From Brevibacillus invocatus (GTDB taxonomy: Bacteria; Bacillota; Bacilli; Brevibacillales; Brevibacillaceae), in contig NZ_RHHR01000040.1 in NCBI RefSeq assembly GCF_003710915.1, positions 1 through 52,699 of the forward strand: DNA of 52,699 bases, written 5' to 3'. Each line of letters opens with the position of its first letter. Position 1 is the stretch's first letter. The notes under the pieces are model-generated. The model saw nothing but the letters and a program-made list of their open reading frames with translations, made no database searches and was not told the origin of the DNA. The position numbers and the translations under genes were made by a program. Of this stretch, positions 15,968 to 24,995 are shown in pieces.

Positions 15968-16166
15968 GTTTTCAGTCTCCTTTAATGTGGATTCGCAGGT
16001 GTTTACTTCCGACAGGTTAGTTCCATCTTTATCTACACGAACTTCAGACGGTAGCGTTTCCGCATCGTGCTCCTCACAGATAGTTCAGCCGCTGCCTGTA
16101 AGGGAGGGAACTAAGAGGGTCGAGCCTTTCGTTTTTACCTGCAATCAATGCTACCCTGTACACATA
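15968..16166 (-). promoter_or_regulatory. Structured rpsD leader, probable S4 autoregulatory element
   Basis: About 200 bases of untranslated leader lie between the promoter and the rpsD start. In Bacilli the rpsD leader folds into a structure bound by S4. The text is GC-balanced and contains several short complementary segments and a clear AGGAG before the start. I recognise the arrangement, not an exact consensus. Confidence 0.55.
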
Positions 16167-16172
16167 CACTCA

Positions 16173-16202
16173 ATAATACTAGGCGAGATAAGGCAAAGTC
16201 AA
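16173..16202 (-). promoter_or_regulatory. rpsD promoter
   Basis: Read on the minus strand: TTGACT (16202-16197), 18 bases, TATTAT (16178-16173). Both boxes match the SigA consensus 5/6. Confidence 0.7.
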
Positions 16203-16215
16203 GAGGTGAATAGCA

Positions 16216-16248
16216 AACGCCATCCAGCAGCATGAGCGGGATGGCGTT
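16216..16248 (-). terminator. Hairpin downstream of the YcdB/SLH gene
   Basis: AACGCCATCC (16216-16225) and GGATGGCGTT (16239-16248) are perfect 10-base arms with a 13-base loop. No good T-run follows on either strand, but the position fits the end of the 16291-18576 transcript. Confidence 0.55.
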
Positions 16249-16290
16249 CCTCGAATTCCTTGATAGACAAGCTTGAAACGGCGTTTTTAC

Positions 16291-18576
16291 CTATCTATAC
16301 AGAATGGGTTTGGTGTCCTGTTCACTGCGCTTTTCCAGGAAGCGACTAAAGGAGATCGCAGCATCTGCTCGACTGACGCTTGCAGCAGGCTGGAACTTCT
16401 GCTTGTCGGTCGGAATGATGCCCAGCGTGGTTGCAATCACGATTGAACCGCGCTTTTTGGAATTCGCAATATCACTTAGATCGCTTTGGAACATTTCGGA
16501 GTATTGGGCAAGGTTGTGATAACCCAGGGCGCGAACGATCATATCAGCCAGCTCTTCTCTGGTAATCGCTTCGTCCGGATTGAGTTTAGACGATTGCTTG
16601 TCGAGAAGCCCCCTGTCTACTGCGCTTTCGACGGCGGCAAAGTAGCGGGATTGATTGGAAACATCGCTGAATGACGCTTTTCTTTCCGCAGAATAGACCG
16701 GGAAGAATCTTCCTTGATTGATGCTGATCATCAGCATTTCGATCATTTCTCCGCGAGTGATCGTCTTCTCGGGCACGATCTTGCCGTCGATGAGGGAAAG
16801 CGCGTCGTATTCATACATCAAGAGCAGCTCCTTGGCAGCAGGATGACCTTCTAGATCGCTTGGAGCAGCGCGATGCAGGGCAACGGTTTTTCCTGTCGAT
16901 TGCGAACGCCAGTCTCCCGAGACCGCATCGAAGAAGTAGGGCTCATCGAAGAGCGTGGCACTGGCGCGATAGACAAGCTTGGCTTCCCGTTTTGGAATGT
17001 AGGATGGCTGTGTCTGAATTTTTTTCTGATCTTCCGGGCTGAGCTGCTCCATGACATAGACAGCTTCGATTTCAGCCTCATCCCACCAAGCATCAGCAGC
17101 CTTGTCAGCAGAGAGGTGCTTCGGCGGCTGAGAAGGGTACTTCTCCTTGCCAATCTCGGCGTGGTAGGAAACAATCTCGCCCGTTTGCGCATCGAAGGTG
17201 ACGGATGCAGAGCCAGATGCGGCAAGAACATCTCCTACGTAACGCTGGAATACCAGTGTCTGTTCACTCGAATCGCCAGGACGAACATTCGCTGCGGAGT
17301 GCTCATTCCAGTAGAATTCGTGTGCAGTAGTAGGCGTCCATTTGCGGATGCTGTCCATCGCCTGTTCTTTTAGGGCATCAGTGTCCAGCTTGCGTGTCGT
17401 TCCATCTTTCGCCAGTGGTTTGTTCGGTCTCTTTGAATAGGAGTAGATATCTCCGGTTGCAGCATCGATGGACACATGTGCGTAATCATAATCCTGGCTT
17501 CCTTTTTTCTCATAGGAGAGATCCCAGACAGGACGATTTCCACGGTATTCACTTTCGCTGTATTGGGCAGAGCGCAGTTCGTAGCCGGAAAGGTTGAAGG
17601 TTTGCGAAGCCATCCTGATCGCTTCTTCCTGAGACAGGGCCTTGCCCTTGTGACGAGCGGATAGAGACTTGGCGCTGACTGGCTCAGGGTCACTAGCTTC
17701 GCTGCGCGGCGCCAGCAATTGGTTCAGAGCCGTTCCATCTTTTGCGTCAATCACAAATTGAAACGGATTGGTATACGCGAGCACAGGCTTTTCGCGCATT
17801 TCTCCTTGTGCTTCCCACGGAATGACGTAGGCGAGAGAAGGCTTCGTCTCTTCCTTCAGCAATTCCTTGGCCTCATCCTCAGAAATCGGTGAAGACGGTT
17901 TGTGGAATTGAATGTCATCGTTCCACATCAACGAGTAGCCAACTACCTTACCTGCGCTATTTACCGATACCTCAGCACTGTTTTCAATAAACCAGATCCC
18001 ATCCACGACTCGGGCAAAACTGAAGGAATAGGTAGAATTGGCGTACAACGGTGTTTTGGGAGTTGGCGCCGAGCGCAGATAGAGCTTTGTTTGTGCTGCT
18101 TTTCCAGCGTTGTAGGTTGCAAGGAAGCTCTCGGCTTGTTTTCGTGCTTCATCATAAGAAATCCGTTTAGCGTAAGGGAGGTTGGCGTTTTCCTGATCGT
18201 GGTAGGAATAGGAGGTTAGTTCTCCGGTGTTCGCGTGGATACTGACGCTGTAATACGTTTGGACTTCATTTTTATCTGGTACTTTTTTCTCCCAACTAAA
18301 GGACCATTCAGGGAAGTTTCTCCAGCTGTCCGGTGATCGAAAAGATACAGATTTCAACTCCAATCCTTGGCTTGGAACAATGCGATTGGCGATGGCGAGT
18401 GCAGCATCTTTAGACAGCTTGGCGTCCTTGGATGCAGCCAGAGCAGCCAGATTTCCTTGAGCCGAAACGGAAACCGCTTTATTTGCAGCAATGGTATTTG
18501 CGTGTGCCGATGCAACAGGCAGGAGTAGACTGGTGGTAAGGAGAATAGCGCTAGAACGGTATAAAAATGGTTTCAT
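16291..18576 (-). CDS. Secreted YcdB/YcdC-repeat protein with C-terminal SLH domains
   Basis: A 761-residue exported protein. A signal peptide ends near residue 27 ('LLTTSLLLPVASAHANT'). Residues ~50-290 and ~320-540 are two YcdB/YcdC-type repeats related to PepSY ('ALAIANRIVPSQGLELKSVS', 'EEAIRMASQTFNLSGYELRS', 'VSIDAATGDIYSYSK'). After a linker, about residues 610-755 carry S-layer-homology-type segments ('TRGEMIEMLMISI', 'FSDVSNQSRYFAAVESA', 'ITREELADMIVRALGY', 'VSRADAAISFSRFLEK'). SLH domains bind pyruvylated wall polymers, so the protein is likely held on the cell wall; PepSY-like repeats often inhibit proteases, which is only suggestive here. The ATG at 18576 has GGAGG eight bases upstream; the frame starts 10 codons earlier without a site. 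A fragment of the same domain type lies at 14476-14886. Confidence 0.82.
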   Translation of the reverse strand: MKPFLYRSSAILLTTSLLLPVASAHANTIAANKAVSVSAQGNLAALAASKDAKLSKDAALAIANRIVPSQGLELKSVSFRSPDSWRNFPEWSFSWEKKVPDKNEVQTYYSVSIHANTGELTSYSYHDQENANLPYAKRISYDEARKQAESFLATYNAGKAAQTKLYLRSAPTPKTPLYANSTYSFSFARVVDGIWFIENSAEVSVNSAGKVVGYSLMWNDDIQFHKPSSPISEDEAKELLKEETKPSLAYVIPWEAQGEMREKPVLAYTNPFQFVIDAKDGTALNQLLAPRSEASDPEPVSAKSLSARHKGKALSQEEAIRMASQTFNLSGYELRSAQYSESEYRGNRPVWDLSYEKKGSQDYDYAHVSIDAATGDIYSYSKRPNKPLAKDGTTRKLDTDALKEQAMDSIRKWTPTTAHEFYWNEHSAANVRPGDSSEQTLVFQRYVGDVLAASGSASVTFDAQTGEIVSYHAEIGKEKYPSQPPKHLSADKAADAWWDEAEIEAVYVMEQLSPEDQKKIQTQPSYIPKREAKLVYRASATLFDEPYFFDAVSGDWRSQSTGKTVALHRAAPSDLEGHPAAKELLLMYEYDALSLIDGKIVPEKTITRGEMIEMLMISINQGRFFPVYSAERKASFSDVSNQSRYFAAVESAVDRGLLDKQSSKLNPDEAITREELADMIVRALGYHNLAQYSEMFQSDLSDIANSKKRGSIVIATTLGIIPTDKQKFQPAASVSRADAAISFSRFLEKRSEQDTKPILYR

Positions 18577-18853
18577 AGTGATGACCTCCGATGTAGTTTG
18601 TGTCAACTTATTACGTGTGACGCACGATATATCGCTCCCGTTTCAGAGGTTGAAAAAAAGAGATGTACATTTTGGAAGGTTTCGTGAAGGAATGGGAATT
18701 TTGTCCCAAATGTTACGGGATCAATCTAGAATTGAGAACCGGCATCTTATATAATAAGAATTATTATTCTAATCAAGCTGTTAAGAAACCTCTAACGGGG
18801 TCTTCCCGAGGTTGAGTGAAGCGACGACCGCGTTTTAGAGTTATTCTTGCAGG
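18577..18853. other. Divergent promoter region between the SLH gene and the phosphatase gene
   Basis: No gene is seen. A perfect TATAAT (18750-18755) overlaps a palindrome ATAATAA-GAA-TTATTAT at 18751-18767, which could be an operator for the plus-strand phosphatase gene. The best -35 at 17 bases is weak (TAGAAT). Confidence 0.4.
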
Positions 18854-18892
18854 TTCGGAAAGTGTTGCTCCTAGAAGTGTGTCCTTTCCGAA
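18854..18892 (+). promoter_or_regulatory. Inverted repeat in the phosphatase leader
   Basis: TTCGGAAAG (18854-18862) and CTTTCCGAA (18884-18892) are perfect 9-base arms, placed 10 bases before the AAGGAG ribosome binding site. It could form an mRNA hairpin or be a protein site. Confidence 0.4.
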
Positions 18893-18918
18893 ACTGTCAA
18901 AAAAGGAGATCACAGCCC

Positions 18919-19500
18919 TTGGAAACCATCATGTACCTTATTCGACACGGAGAAACGGACTGGAACTCATCTCGGCGTATCCAAGGACACAGCGATATTG
19001 AATTGAATGAGCTGGGATTGCACCAAGCCGAGCTGGTAGCTGGGAGATTTAAAGCCGAGGAATTTCATGGTATTTATTCCAGTGACCTCAGCAGAGCAAG
19101 AGTAACGGCAGCACAAATTGCAAAGCATAAAGATTTTGAAATCTCGACACACATTGCACTGCGTGAGCGTTGCTACGGCAGACTGGAAGGGCTCACTTAT
19201 GAGGAGATCCGGGCTACCTTTACAGAGCAGGACGAAGCCGCACACGGCATCGAGACCTTCGAAGCCATGCAAGAGCGTGCAGTCACAGCTTTAACGGAAA
19301 TAGCCAACAAGCACACCAATGAGGCCATTGTCGTTGTCTCGCACGGCGGGCTGATCAACAGCTTCCTTCATTATGTGACAGGAGGTTTGCAAGGTACGGG
19401 AATCACAAAAATTGACAATACAGGTATTTGTGTTTTCCGCTTTGCCGATCGACGTTGGGAAGTCCTACAAGTGAACAATACGAATCATTTGGAAGCTTGA
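18919..19500 (+). CDS. Histidine phosphatase superfamily protein (phosphoglycerate-mutase-like)
   Basis: A 193-residue member of the branch-1 histidine phosphatase family. The catalytic signature is 'YLIRHGETDWN' near residue 6 with the phospho-accepting histidine in RHG, and the second histidine is in 'VVVSHGGLINSFLHY' near 140; 'ERCYGRLEGLTYEEI' provides the acidic catalytic residue. Such enzymes in Bacilli act on small phosphorylated metabolites or phosphoserine; the substrate is not evident. I chose the TTG at 18919, preceded by AAAAGGAG at ten bases; ATG 18931 is the alternative. The GGDEF gene follows after 26 bases and is probably co-transcribed. Confidence 0.85.
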   Translation: METIMYLIRHGETDWNSSRRIQGHSDIELNELGLHQAELVAGRFKAEEFHGIYSSDLSRARVTAAQIAKHKDFEISTHIALRERCYGRLEGLTYEEIRATFTEQDEAAHGIETFEAMQERAVTALTEIANKHTNEAIVVVSHGGLINSFLHYVTGGLQGTGITKIDNTGICVFRFADRRWEVLQVNNTNHLEA

Positions 19501-19526
19501 GAAAATGTTGAGAGAGGGAGTATCTC

Positions 19527-21779
19527 GTGTCAAGTAAAATGTTGGGGAAGTTAGAGACGGTCTTTTCCTATGCGGCCCACTTTATCCTGCAATCATGGCC
19601 GGAAAAGCGACCGGGCATCCTTTTCTTGACAGATTCCACAGGCCGTTTAATCAACACCATGAACATGCAGGTTGGCCGACCCTGGAACCCTCAAGGACTT
19701 GACCTTTCGCTACACGCTATGCCTGCCGGAAAAGCGTCCGAGCTGATTTTAAAAGCGTTGCAAACAAGTGAAATTGTAGTAGAGGCTGACGCAGATGCTC
19801 TTGTCTACGCGGCGTTTCCACTCCGGGAGCAGGACGGTCACGTACGCGCAGTGATCGGTATCGTTGCCCCTACGGTGGAAATCTCTTTTGATCTTGCTTC
19901 CTATCTGCGAGGACTGGAGCCGCTGATTCGCATGGGGTATGACGCGTATATCCAGCATGCTACCAGTCATATCATCGTGGAACTGAGCGTGTACGAAACG
20001 ACACGCGAATTGTTGAACAGCCTGACCCGACAGATTCAAGACATCATCCAAAAAGGCTATTGCTCCGCTGTCTGCTTGTCAGAAGAAGGCACAGTGATGA
20101 TGCACGACATGGTGACTACAGAGGATGCTCCAAGAGGCCAAAGCCATATTGAGCAGATCGTAGCCGAAATGGGAACGACACCGATCGTCGCTTCCATTCT
20201 GCGTGAAAACCGATTGGTTATGGTCCCTATCAGCTGGAACAAAAGAATGTTGTACGCTCTGTTCCTTCACCTCTCACCTGATGAAACGGACTGTTTATTC
20301 GACGAAAGGGACGTTGCGTTTTTGCAGGAAGTGGCAGAAAAAGCAAGCAGTGCATTGTGGCGTGTCATGATGTCTGAGGATCTGCGTCGTGAGGCGAACA
20401 AGAAAAATCTGTTATACCAGCTTATGTCCAAAATACAGGCATCCATCGATGTAAACGATGTCCTGCATGAGATTGTGACCAGTATCCCCAGTCTGTACCC
20501 CAACTACTCTGTCGAATTGTTCCTCACGGTAGAGCCCGACGCTACGACTCCGGTCAAGCAGCTTTCTCTGCAGGAGGATGAAGGCTCTACCAGCACGCGA
20601 GCTTACCTCGAGGGGAAATTAATTGTTGAGAATATAGAAGAAAATGATCAAAGAAAGACTGTTATTGCTGCGCCATTACTGGGAAAGCAAGGAATTTACG
20701 GAGTCCTTCAGGTCACCTCTGATCAAGCTGTGTCCCCTACCCGATATGAGACCGACTACATCTCCATTTTGGCTGATACAGCGGGAAAAGCATTTGAAAA
20801 TGCGCAGTTGTACCAACAGTCTCGCAATCTGATTCGCGAGCTGCGATTGATTAACGAGATGGCCAGACAGCTAAACCGCAGCCTGAATTTGTCAGAGATT
20901 TTAGAGTTTGTGACGACCATGATGCGGGCGACCTTCGATGCCGAATTTTGTGCGATCATGCGGAAGCAAACCGATGAAGAGCATTTCCAAGTGCTCGCAT
21001 CCTCCATGCCGGAGTACGCGGGTAAGCTATTGTCAGCCAGTGAAAAGCCATTTCAGCAAATCCTGCAAAACAAGCAGACACTCATGCTGGCTCAGCCAGG
21101 TTCAGGAACTCTTCCTTTTTCGCTCATGCCAAGCAGTTCCCTGATGGGAGTTCCGTTAGTCGTTGAAGGCGAAGTAAGTGGCATTCTGCTCGTTGCTGAT
21201 CCACGCTATCATTTTTTCAGTTTTGATGATTACAAATTATTGGAGATTTTTGGGCAGCACGCCAGCCTGGCGATGACCAATGCTGTCCTGCATAACGAGA
21301 TGGAACGGATGGTAATCACAGATAACCTGACTAACCTGTACACGCGCCGATACTTGAACGAGCGCGTCAAAGCATCGCTGGAACAGGATAGCTATGGTTC
21401 ACTGATCCTGATTGATATCGATTACTTTAAAAACGTAAACGACACGTTCGGCCATCAGGTGGGTGACGAAGTGTTGATTCAAGTTTCCAATCTGATAAGG
21501 CGCAGTATACGCGACAGTGATATTGCTGCGCGATGGGGAGGAGAAGAGCTGGCGGTCTACCTGCCTCGCGTAGACAAGACTACCGCCCACGCCGTCGCTG
21601 AGAGAATTCGGCGTTGTGTAGAGAATGAGACATCCCCGCGCGTCACGATCTCGTCAGGTTTAGCCAAGTGGAGCAAGGAGCACGACAGCAACCTGAGCGT
21701 AGAAGCGCTATTTCATCAGGCGGACCTGGCTTTGTACGAAGCCAAGAATTCAGGCCGTAACCAAGTTGTGCTAGCATAG
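19527..21779 (+). CDS. GAF-GGDEF diguanylate cyclase (DgcP-like)
   Basis: A 750-residue cytoplasmic protein. The N-terminal 280 residues are a sensor region with no clear family; GAF-type modules follow at about 290-430 and 440-590. The C-terminal GGDEF domain starts near 'TDNLTNLYTRRYLNE', contains 'ILIDIDYFKNVNDTFGHQ', the active-site GGEEL near residue 670 and an RxxD inhibitory site (RDSD) five residues before it. It should therefore make c-di-GMP from two GTP and be feedback-inhibited. In B. subtilis the diguanylate cyclase DgcP (YtrP) lies beside rpsD and refZ, matching the context, so this is a likely orthologue though longer. GTG start; a terminator lies directly after the gene. Confidence 0.85.
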   Translation: MSSKMLGKLETVFSYAAHFILQSWPEKRPGILFLTDSTGRLINTMNMQVGRPWNPQGLDLSLHAMPAGKASELILKALQTSEIVVEADADALVYAAFPLREQDGHVRAVIGIVAPTVEISFDLASYLRGLEPLIRMGYDAYIQHATSHIIVELSVYETTRELLNSLTRQIQDIIQKGYCSAVCLSEEGTVMMHDMVTTEDAPRGQSHIEQIVAEMGTTPIVASILRENRLVMVPISWNKRMLYALFLHLSPDETDCLFDERDVAFLQEVAEKASSALWRVMMSEDLRREANKKNLLYQLMSKIQASIDVNDVLHEIVTSIPSLYPNYSVELFLTVEPDATTPVKQLSLQEDEGSTSTRAYLEGKLIVENIEENDQRKTVIAAPLLGKQGIYGVLQVTSDQAVSPTRYETDYISILADTAGKAFENAQLYQQSRNLIRELRLINEMARQLNRSLNLSEILEFVTTMMRATFDAEFCAIMRKQTDEEHFQVLASSMPEYAGKLLSASEKPFQQILQNKQTLMLAQPGSGTLPFSLMPSSSLMGVPLVVEGEVSGILLVADPRYHFFSFDDYKLLEIFGQHASLAMTNAVLHNEMERMVITDNLTNLYTRRYLNERVKASLEQDSYGSLILIDIDYFKNVNDTFGHQVGDEVLIQVSNLIRRSIRDSDIAARWGGEELAVYLPRVDKTTAHAVAERIRRCVENETSPRVTISSGLAKWSKEHDSNLSVEALFHQADLALYEAKNSGRNQVVLA

Positions 21780-21809
21780 AGCCAGAGAATGGCTCTATTC
21801 TCTTTTTTT
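21778..21809 (+). terminator. Terminator after the GGDEF gene
   Basis: AGAGCCA (21778-21784) pairs with TGGCTCT (21790-21796), followed by ATTCTCTTTTTTT. Confidence 0.7.
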
Positions 21810-21874
21810 GCAAGACCTCATTTTAAAGAGCTGTAATCAATCTCAATCAGGATAGGATAGATGGAGGAGCCAAT

Positions 21875-22873
21875 ATGACAGTGCTGGGAAAAAGGAATGT
21901 GGCAGAGGAAATGGCGCCGGGTGTATTTCGCATTGAAGTTCCGACGCCTTTTCACGTAGGATCGGTCAATTTGTACGTGTTAATAAAGGCAGAAGAGGTA
22001 ACCTTGGTTGACGTGGGGCCGTTGACGGAGGAAGCATGGCAGACCCTGAATGAAGGGCTTGCTTCAATCGGTATCGGTTTGGAGCAAATCTCGCAAATTG
22101 TCCTGACCCATCACCATGTCGACCACGTCGGTCAACTGGAACGAGTAAGACGTGCTTCAGGCGCTCGGACGCTGGCACACCCTCAGGCTGCTCCCTACGT
22201 GCAGATGGACGAAGATTTCATGGTTTATCATGATCAATTTTTCAAGGAGCTGTACCAAAAAAGCGGTGTTCCCGAAGAAAAGCTCATCATCATTGCGAAG
22301 TTTCAAAAGCTGATGAAAACCTTCTCTGCGCCCAGCCAAATCGATGGGCTGCTCAAACATGAACAAGTACTTCCGCTTTTTCCGGAATGGCAGGTTCTGT
22401 ATACACCAGGACACAGTCAAAGCCATCTTTCCTTGTACCGTGCGAAGGATCGCGTCCTGATCGGTGGAGATCATATTATCAAGCACATCTCCTCCAATGC
22501 ATTTATCGAACCTCCACGCGATCGTTCCCGCAACAGGCCATTGACACTGGTGCAGTACCGCACAGCGTTGCAAATGTGTGCGGATATGGAGATTGATCAG
22601 GTTTTTTCCGGTCATGGCGAGCGTGTGACGCATCATCGGGAATTGATTTTATCGCGACTGCAAAAAAATTGGGAGCGCACAGATACATTGCGACGCTTGC
22701 TGGCCTCTGGTGAGAAGACCGCGTACGAATTGACGGCACTGCTCTTTCCCACCCTGTATGAAAAAGAGTTGCCGCTCACGATATCGGAAACGATCGGGCA
22801 CATCGATCTGTTGATGATCTTGCATCAGGTAGAGGTGGAAGAGCGAGACGACGTGCTCTACTATCACCTGTGA
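21875..22873 (+). CDS. MBL-fold metallo-hydrolase with C-terminal winged-helix-like domain
   Basis: A 332-residue metallo-beta-lactamase-fold protein. Metal ligands are visible in 'LTHHHVDHVGQLERV' (near residue 77), 'TPGHSQSHLSLY' (near 175), 'LIGGDHII' and 'FSGHGERV'. Residues from about 265 to the end form a helical tail like that in beta-lactamase-like hydrolases acting on thioesters, glutathione adducts or lactones. The substrate is not identifiable. GGAGGAG precedes the ATG by a normal spacing. It is followed by a lipoprotein gene after 70 bases. Confidence 0.82.
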   Translation: MTVLGKRNVAEEMAPGVFRIEVPTPFHVGSVNLYVLIKAEEVTLVDVGPLTEEAWQTLNEGLASIGIGLEQISQIVLTHHHVDHVGQLERVRRASGARTLAHPQAAPYVQMDEDFMVYHDQFFKELYQKSGVPEEKLIIIAKFQKLMKTFSAPSQIDGLLKHEQVLPLFPEWQVLYTPGHSQSHLSLYRAKDRVLIGGDHIIKHISSNAFIEPPRDRSRNRPLTLVQYRTALQMCADMEIDQVFSGHGERVTHHRELILSRLQKNWERTDTLRRLLASGEKTAYELTALLFPTLYEKELPLTISETIGHIDLLMILHQVEVEERDDVLYYHL

Positions 22874-22943
22874 TCGAACCCGTAGAATAACCCTTTTCCT
22901 CCCCGGAAACGCTATAGGAGACTAGCTGTGAAGGAGGACGAAA

Positions 22944-23843
22944 ATGAGAAAGGGTTGGATCATCTGTCTGGTGGCATGTGTTGCCATGTCGCTTGGCGGC
23001 TGTGGCCAAATGGGCGTGAAGCAAAACGCGGGCACGGATTTTGAGCAGATTAGGGATCATTTTGCCAATCAACAAGGGTACGAATTTTACGGTCGAACCA
23101 AGCTTTTGACTGATAACAGTGCGAATGCAAATATGGTGAATTTTTCAGGACGCAAGGATGGAGACACGGTCTTTATGAACGTGAAGCTGTCAGTTCCTGA
23201 GAAAAAGCGGGTTGAGACGCTGACGCTTTTGGATCAAGGAACGACCTTGTACACCAAAAAAGATGGAGCCCAAGAGTGGGTGCAGAGTGCAGGGGATGAT
23301 GCTGCCCTTCGCCAGGAGATGGAAAACTGGAATCCGGCATTCGCCTTTCAACAAATGAGTGAGATGAGAAAAAATGTGTATCCCATCCAAGACAACAACG
23401 TGAAGGACGATCAGGCGATGATCCGCGTCGTGATGGATTCTGCCAAGCTGAAAGGCTGGCTCGCGAGTCAGCTGCAAGGTCAAAGCGGCACTCACATTCA
23501 GTCCCTCCCCTCCATGAATAGACACCAGCCCAGTATGAAGCTGGCCATGTCTCTCACAAAGGGAGATTGGAGACAGCCGGGGGAAGGCGTGAGTATTCAA
23601 TCGACTGGAAAGACAGACGTGCAGGAAATCGTAGACCAGATGGACCTGGAAGCGGAGTACACGATTCTATACCAGAAATCGAACAAGCTGCCAATCAGAA
23701 TGACGATGTCGATCCGATCCCAATATGATTATAAAGACCAGCGTATTCAAGAGCATTCGCAGGTCGAGACATATCTGCAAAATTACGGAAAGGTAAAGCC
23801 CGTTCCTGACCCCAAATCAGTACCAACAGGAAAAGGTCATTAA
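22944..23843 (+). CDS. Predicted lipoprotein of unknown function
   Basis: A 299-residue exported lipoprotein: start 'MRKGWIICLVACVAMS', lipobox LGGC with the cysteine at residue 20. The mature part is polar, with beta-strand-like stretches ('VFMNVKLSVPEKKRVETL', 'YTKKDGAQEWVQSAG') that resemble LppX/LolA-like lipid-binding lipoproteins of Firmicutes. That resemblance is weak and no function is claimed. AAGGAGGAC precedes the start, and a strong terminator follows. Confidence 0.72.
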   Translation: MRKGWIICLVACVAMSLGGCGQMGVKQNAGTDFEQIRDHFANQQGYEFYGRTKLLTDNSANANMVNFSGRKDGDTVFMNVKLSVPEKKRVETLTLLDQGTTLYTKKDGAQEWVQSAGDDAALRQEMENWNPAFAFQQMSEMRKNVYPIQDNNVKDDQAMIRVVMDSAKLKGWLASQLQGQSGTHIQSLPSMNRHQPSMKLAMSLTKGDWRQPGEGVSIQSTGKTDVQEIVDQMDLEAEYTILYQKSNKLPIRMTMSIRSQYDYKDQRIQEHSQVETYLQNYGKVKPVPDPKSVPTGKGH

Positions 23844-23851
23844 TTCTTCTC

Positions 23852-23900
23852 GGAGCGCTTCTCTACCCTGGATCTAGGGTGAAAGAGCGCTCCTCTTTTG
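23852..23900. terminator. Bidirectional terminator
   Basis: GGAGCGCT (23852-23859) pairs with AGCGCTCC (23886-23893), with an inner CCCTGGATCTAGGG stem and TCTTTT after it. It separates the lipoprotein gene from the convergent EEP gene. Confidence 0.8.
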
Positions 23901-23904
23901 CGTT

Positions 23905-24744
23905 TTATTCCTGCATAGCCAGCGCATTCGGTTTAATCTTCATCCAAAGAGGGAAATGATCGGATGGGCCGATCGCTGGAGCGGCAGCTTCCACAAACAG
24001 TAAATTCGGAGAGAGCAAGATCCGGTCCACTTCTTTGAAGGAATGCTTGCCTTTCAACGTGATGAGCCTCTGCTCCTGCCGATGCAGCGGGTCATCGTAC
24101 ACCGTGCGCAGAGAATCTAGCAGGGGATCGTTTGGCAGTATATTGAAATCCCCAAGCAGGATTCCTGTATTCTCTGAGTTTTCTTGCAAATGGGAATGCA
24201 AAAATGCGATTTGTTCGGGATGTTCGGACTTATGTACGCCCAGATGCGTCACATAGACATGTAAGGGCGTGCCATTCCAGTCCAGTGTCACGTCAAGCAG
24301 GGAGCGGGGTTCCCAGGAACCGGGCAGTGATAGAACTTCGGCATGGAGGATCGGATGCCTGCTCAGCAGGGCGTTGCCGTAGGTGCCGATTACCAGCGAG
24401 AGCGATGGAGCGTATACGTAGTTCATCTCCAAGCTACCTGCAATGGACGCCACCTGGTCGACAAACCGGGAGCGGGGAAGACGGTAGTCTACCTCTTGCA
24501 GTGCAATGACATCCGCATTCAATTCTGCAAGGACAGATGCAACAAGCGATGGGTCAGCAATACCATCATCATCTCTGCAGCCGCGAATGTTGTACGTAAC
24601 GATCGTCATGGCAGAATCGTCTTTACTCTGCGAATAAACAGAGGAAGGAACCGCATGATAAATCGTCACATCTGTAGGAGAGAAGACGAGCGGGGTGAGG
24701 CACAAGGTAAGTCGTCGCATCCATTTGGTTCGTATGGTCTCCAC
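23905..24744 (-). CDS. Endonuclease/exonuclease/phosphatase family protein
   Basis: A 279-residue EEP-fold enzyme. Motifs in order: 'VTYNIRGCRDDDG' near residue 48, 'NADVIALQEVDYRLPRSR' near 74 with the metal-binding glutamate, 'TGILLGDFNILPND' near 190 and 'GPSDHFPLWMKI' near the end with the catalytic Asp-His. Such enzymes hydrolyse phosphodiester or phosphate-ester bonds in nucleic acids or lipids. A hydrophobic N-terminal stretch (residues 9-30) could be an uncleaved signal, which would place it outside. The start used is a GTG at 24744; an in-frame ATG eight codons later is also possible. Confidence 0.8.
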   Translation of the reverse strand: METIRTKWMRRLTLCLTPLVFSPTDVTIYHAVPSSVYSQSKDDSAMTIVTYNIRGCRDDDGIADPSLVASVLAELNADVIALQEVDYRLPRSRFVDQVASIAGSLEMNYVYAPSLSLVIGTYGNALLSRHPILHAEVLSLPGSWEPRSLLDVTLDWNGTPLHVYVTHLGVHKSEHPEQIAFLHSHLQENSENTGILLGDFNILPNDPLLDSLRTVYDDPLHRQEQRLITLKGKHSFKEVDRILLSPNLLFVEAAAPAIGPSDHFPLWMKIKPNALAMQE

Positions 24745-24995
24745 ATCCCTAGTTTTTTATGAGTAAAAATATTCTGTCAAAATACAACCCACTGAAGCAG
24801 GCGTGGATATTGGTTTTTTTATCATAGCAAGGAAAGTAGCAGGAGGAATACTGGAAAACATTGTCGAACATAGAACGAGACTATCTTTTTTCGTCGAATG
24901 CTTTGTAAAATAGATGAAGGTAGATGGGAACGATACCTGACATGCTGAAGGCATCTCAACATTTGAGAGAGCCGAGCAGGAGGGAAAGATCGGCA

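Noticed and set aside
18732..18755. TTGAGA as -35 for the TATAAT at 18750.
   Set aside because: The spacer is only 12 bases, too short for SigA.
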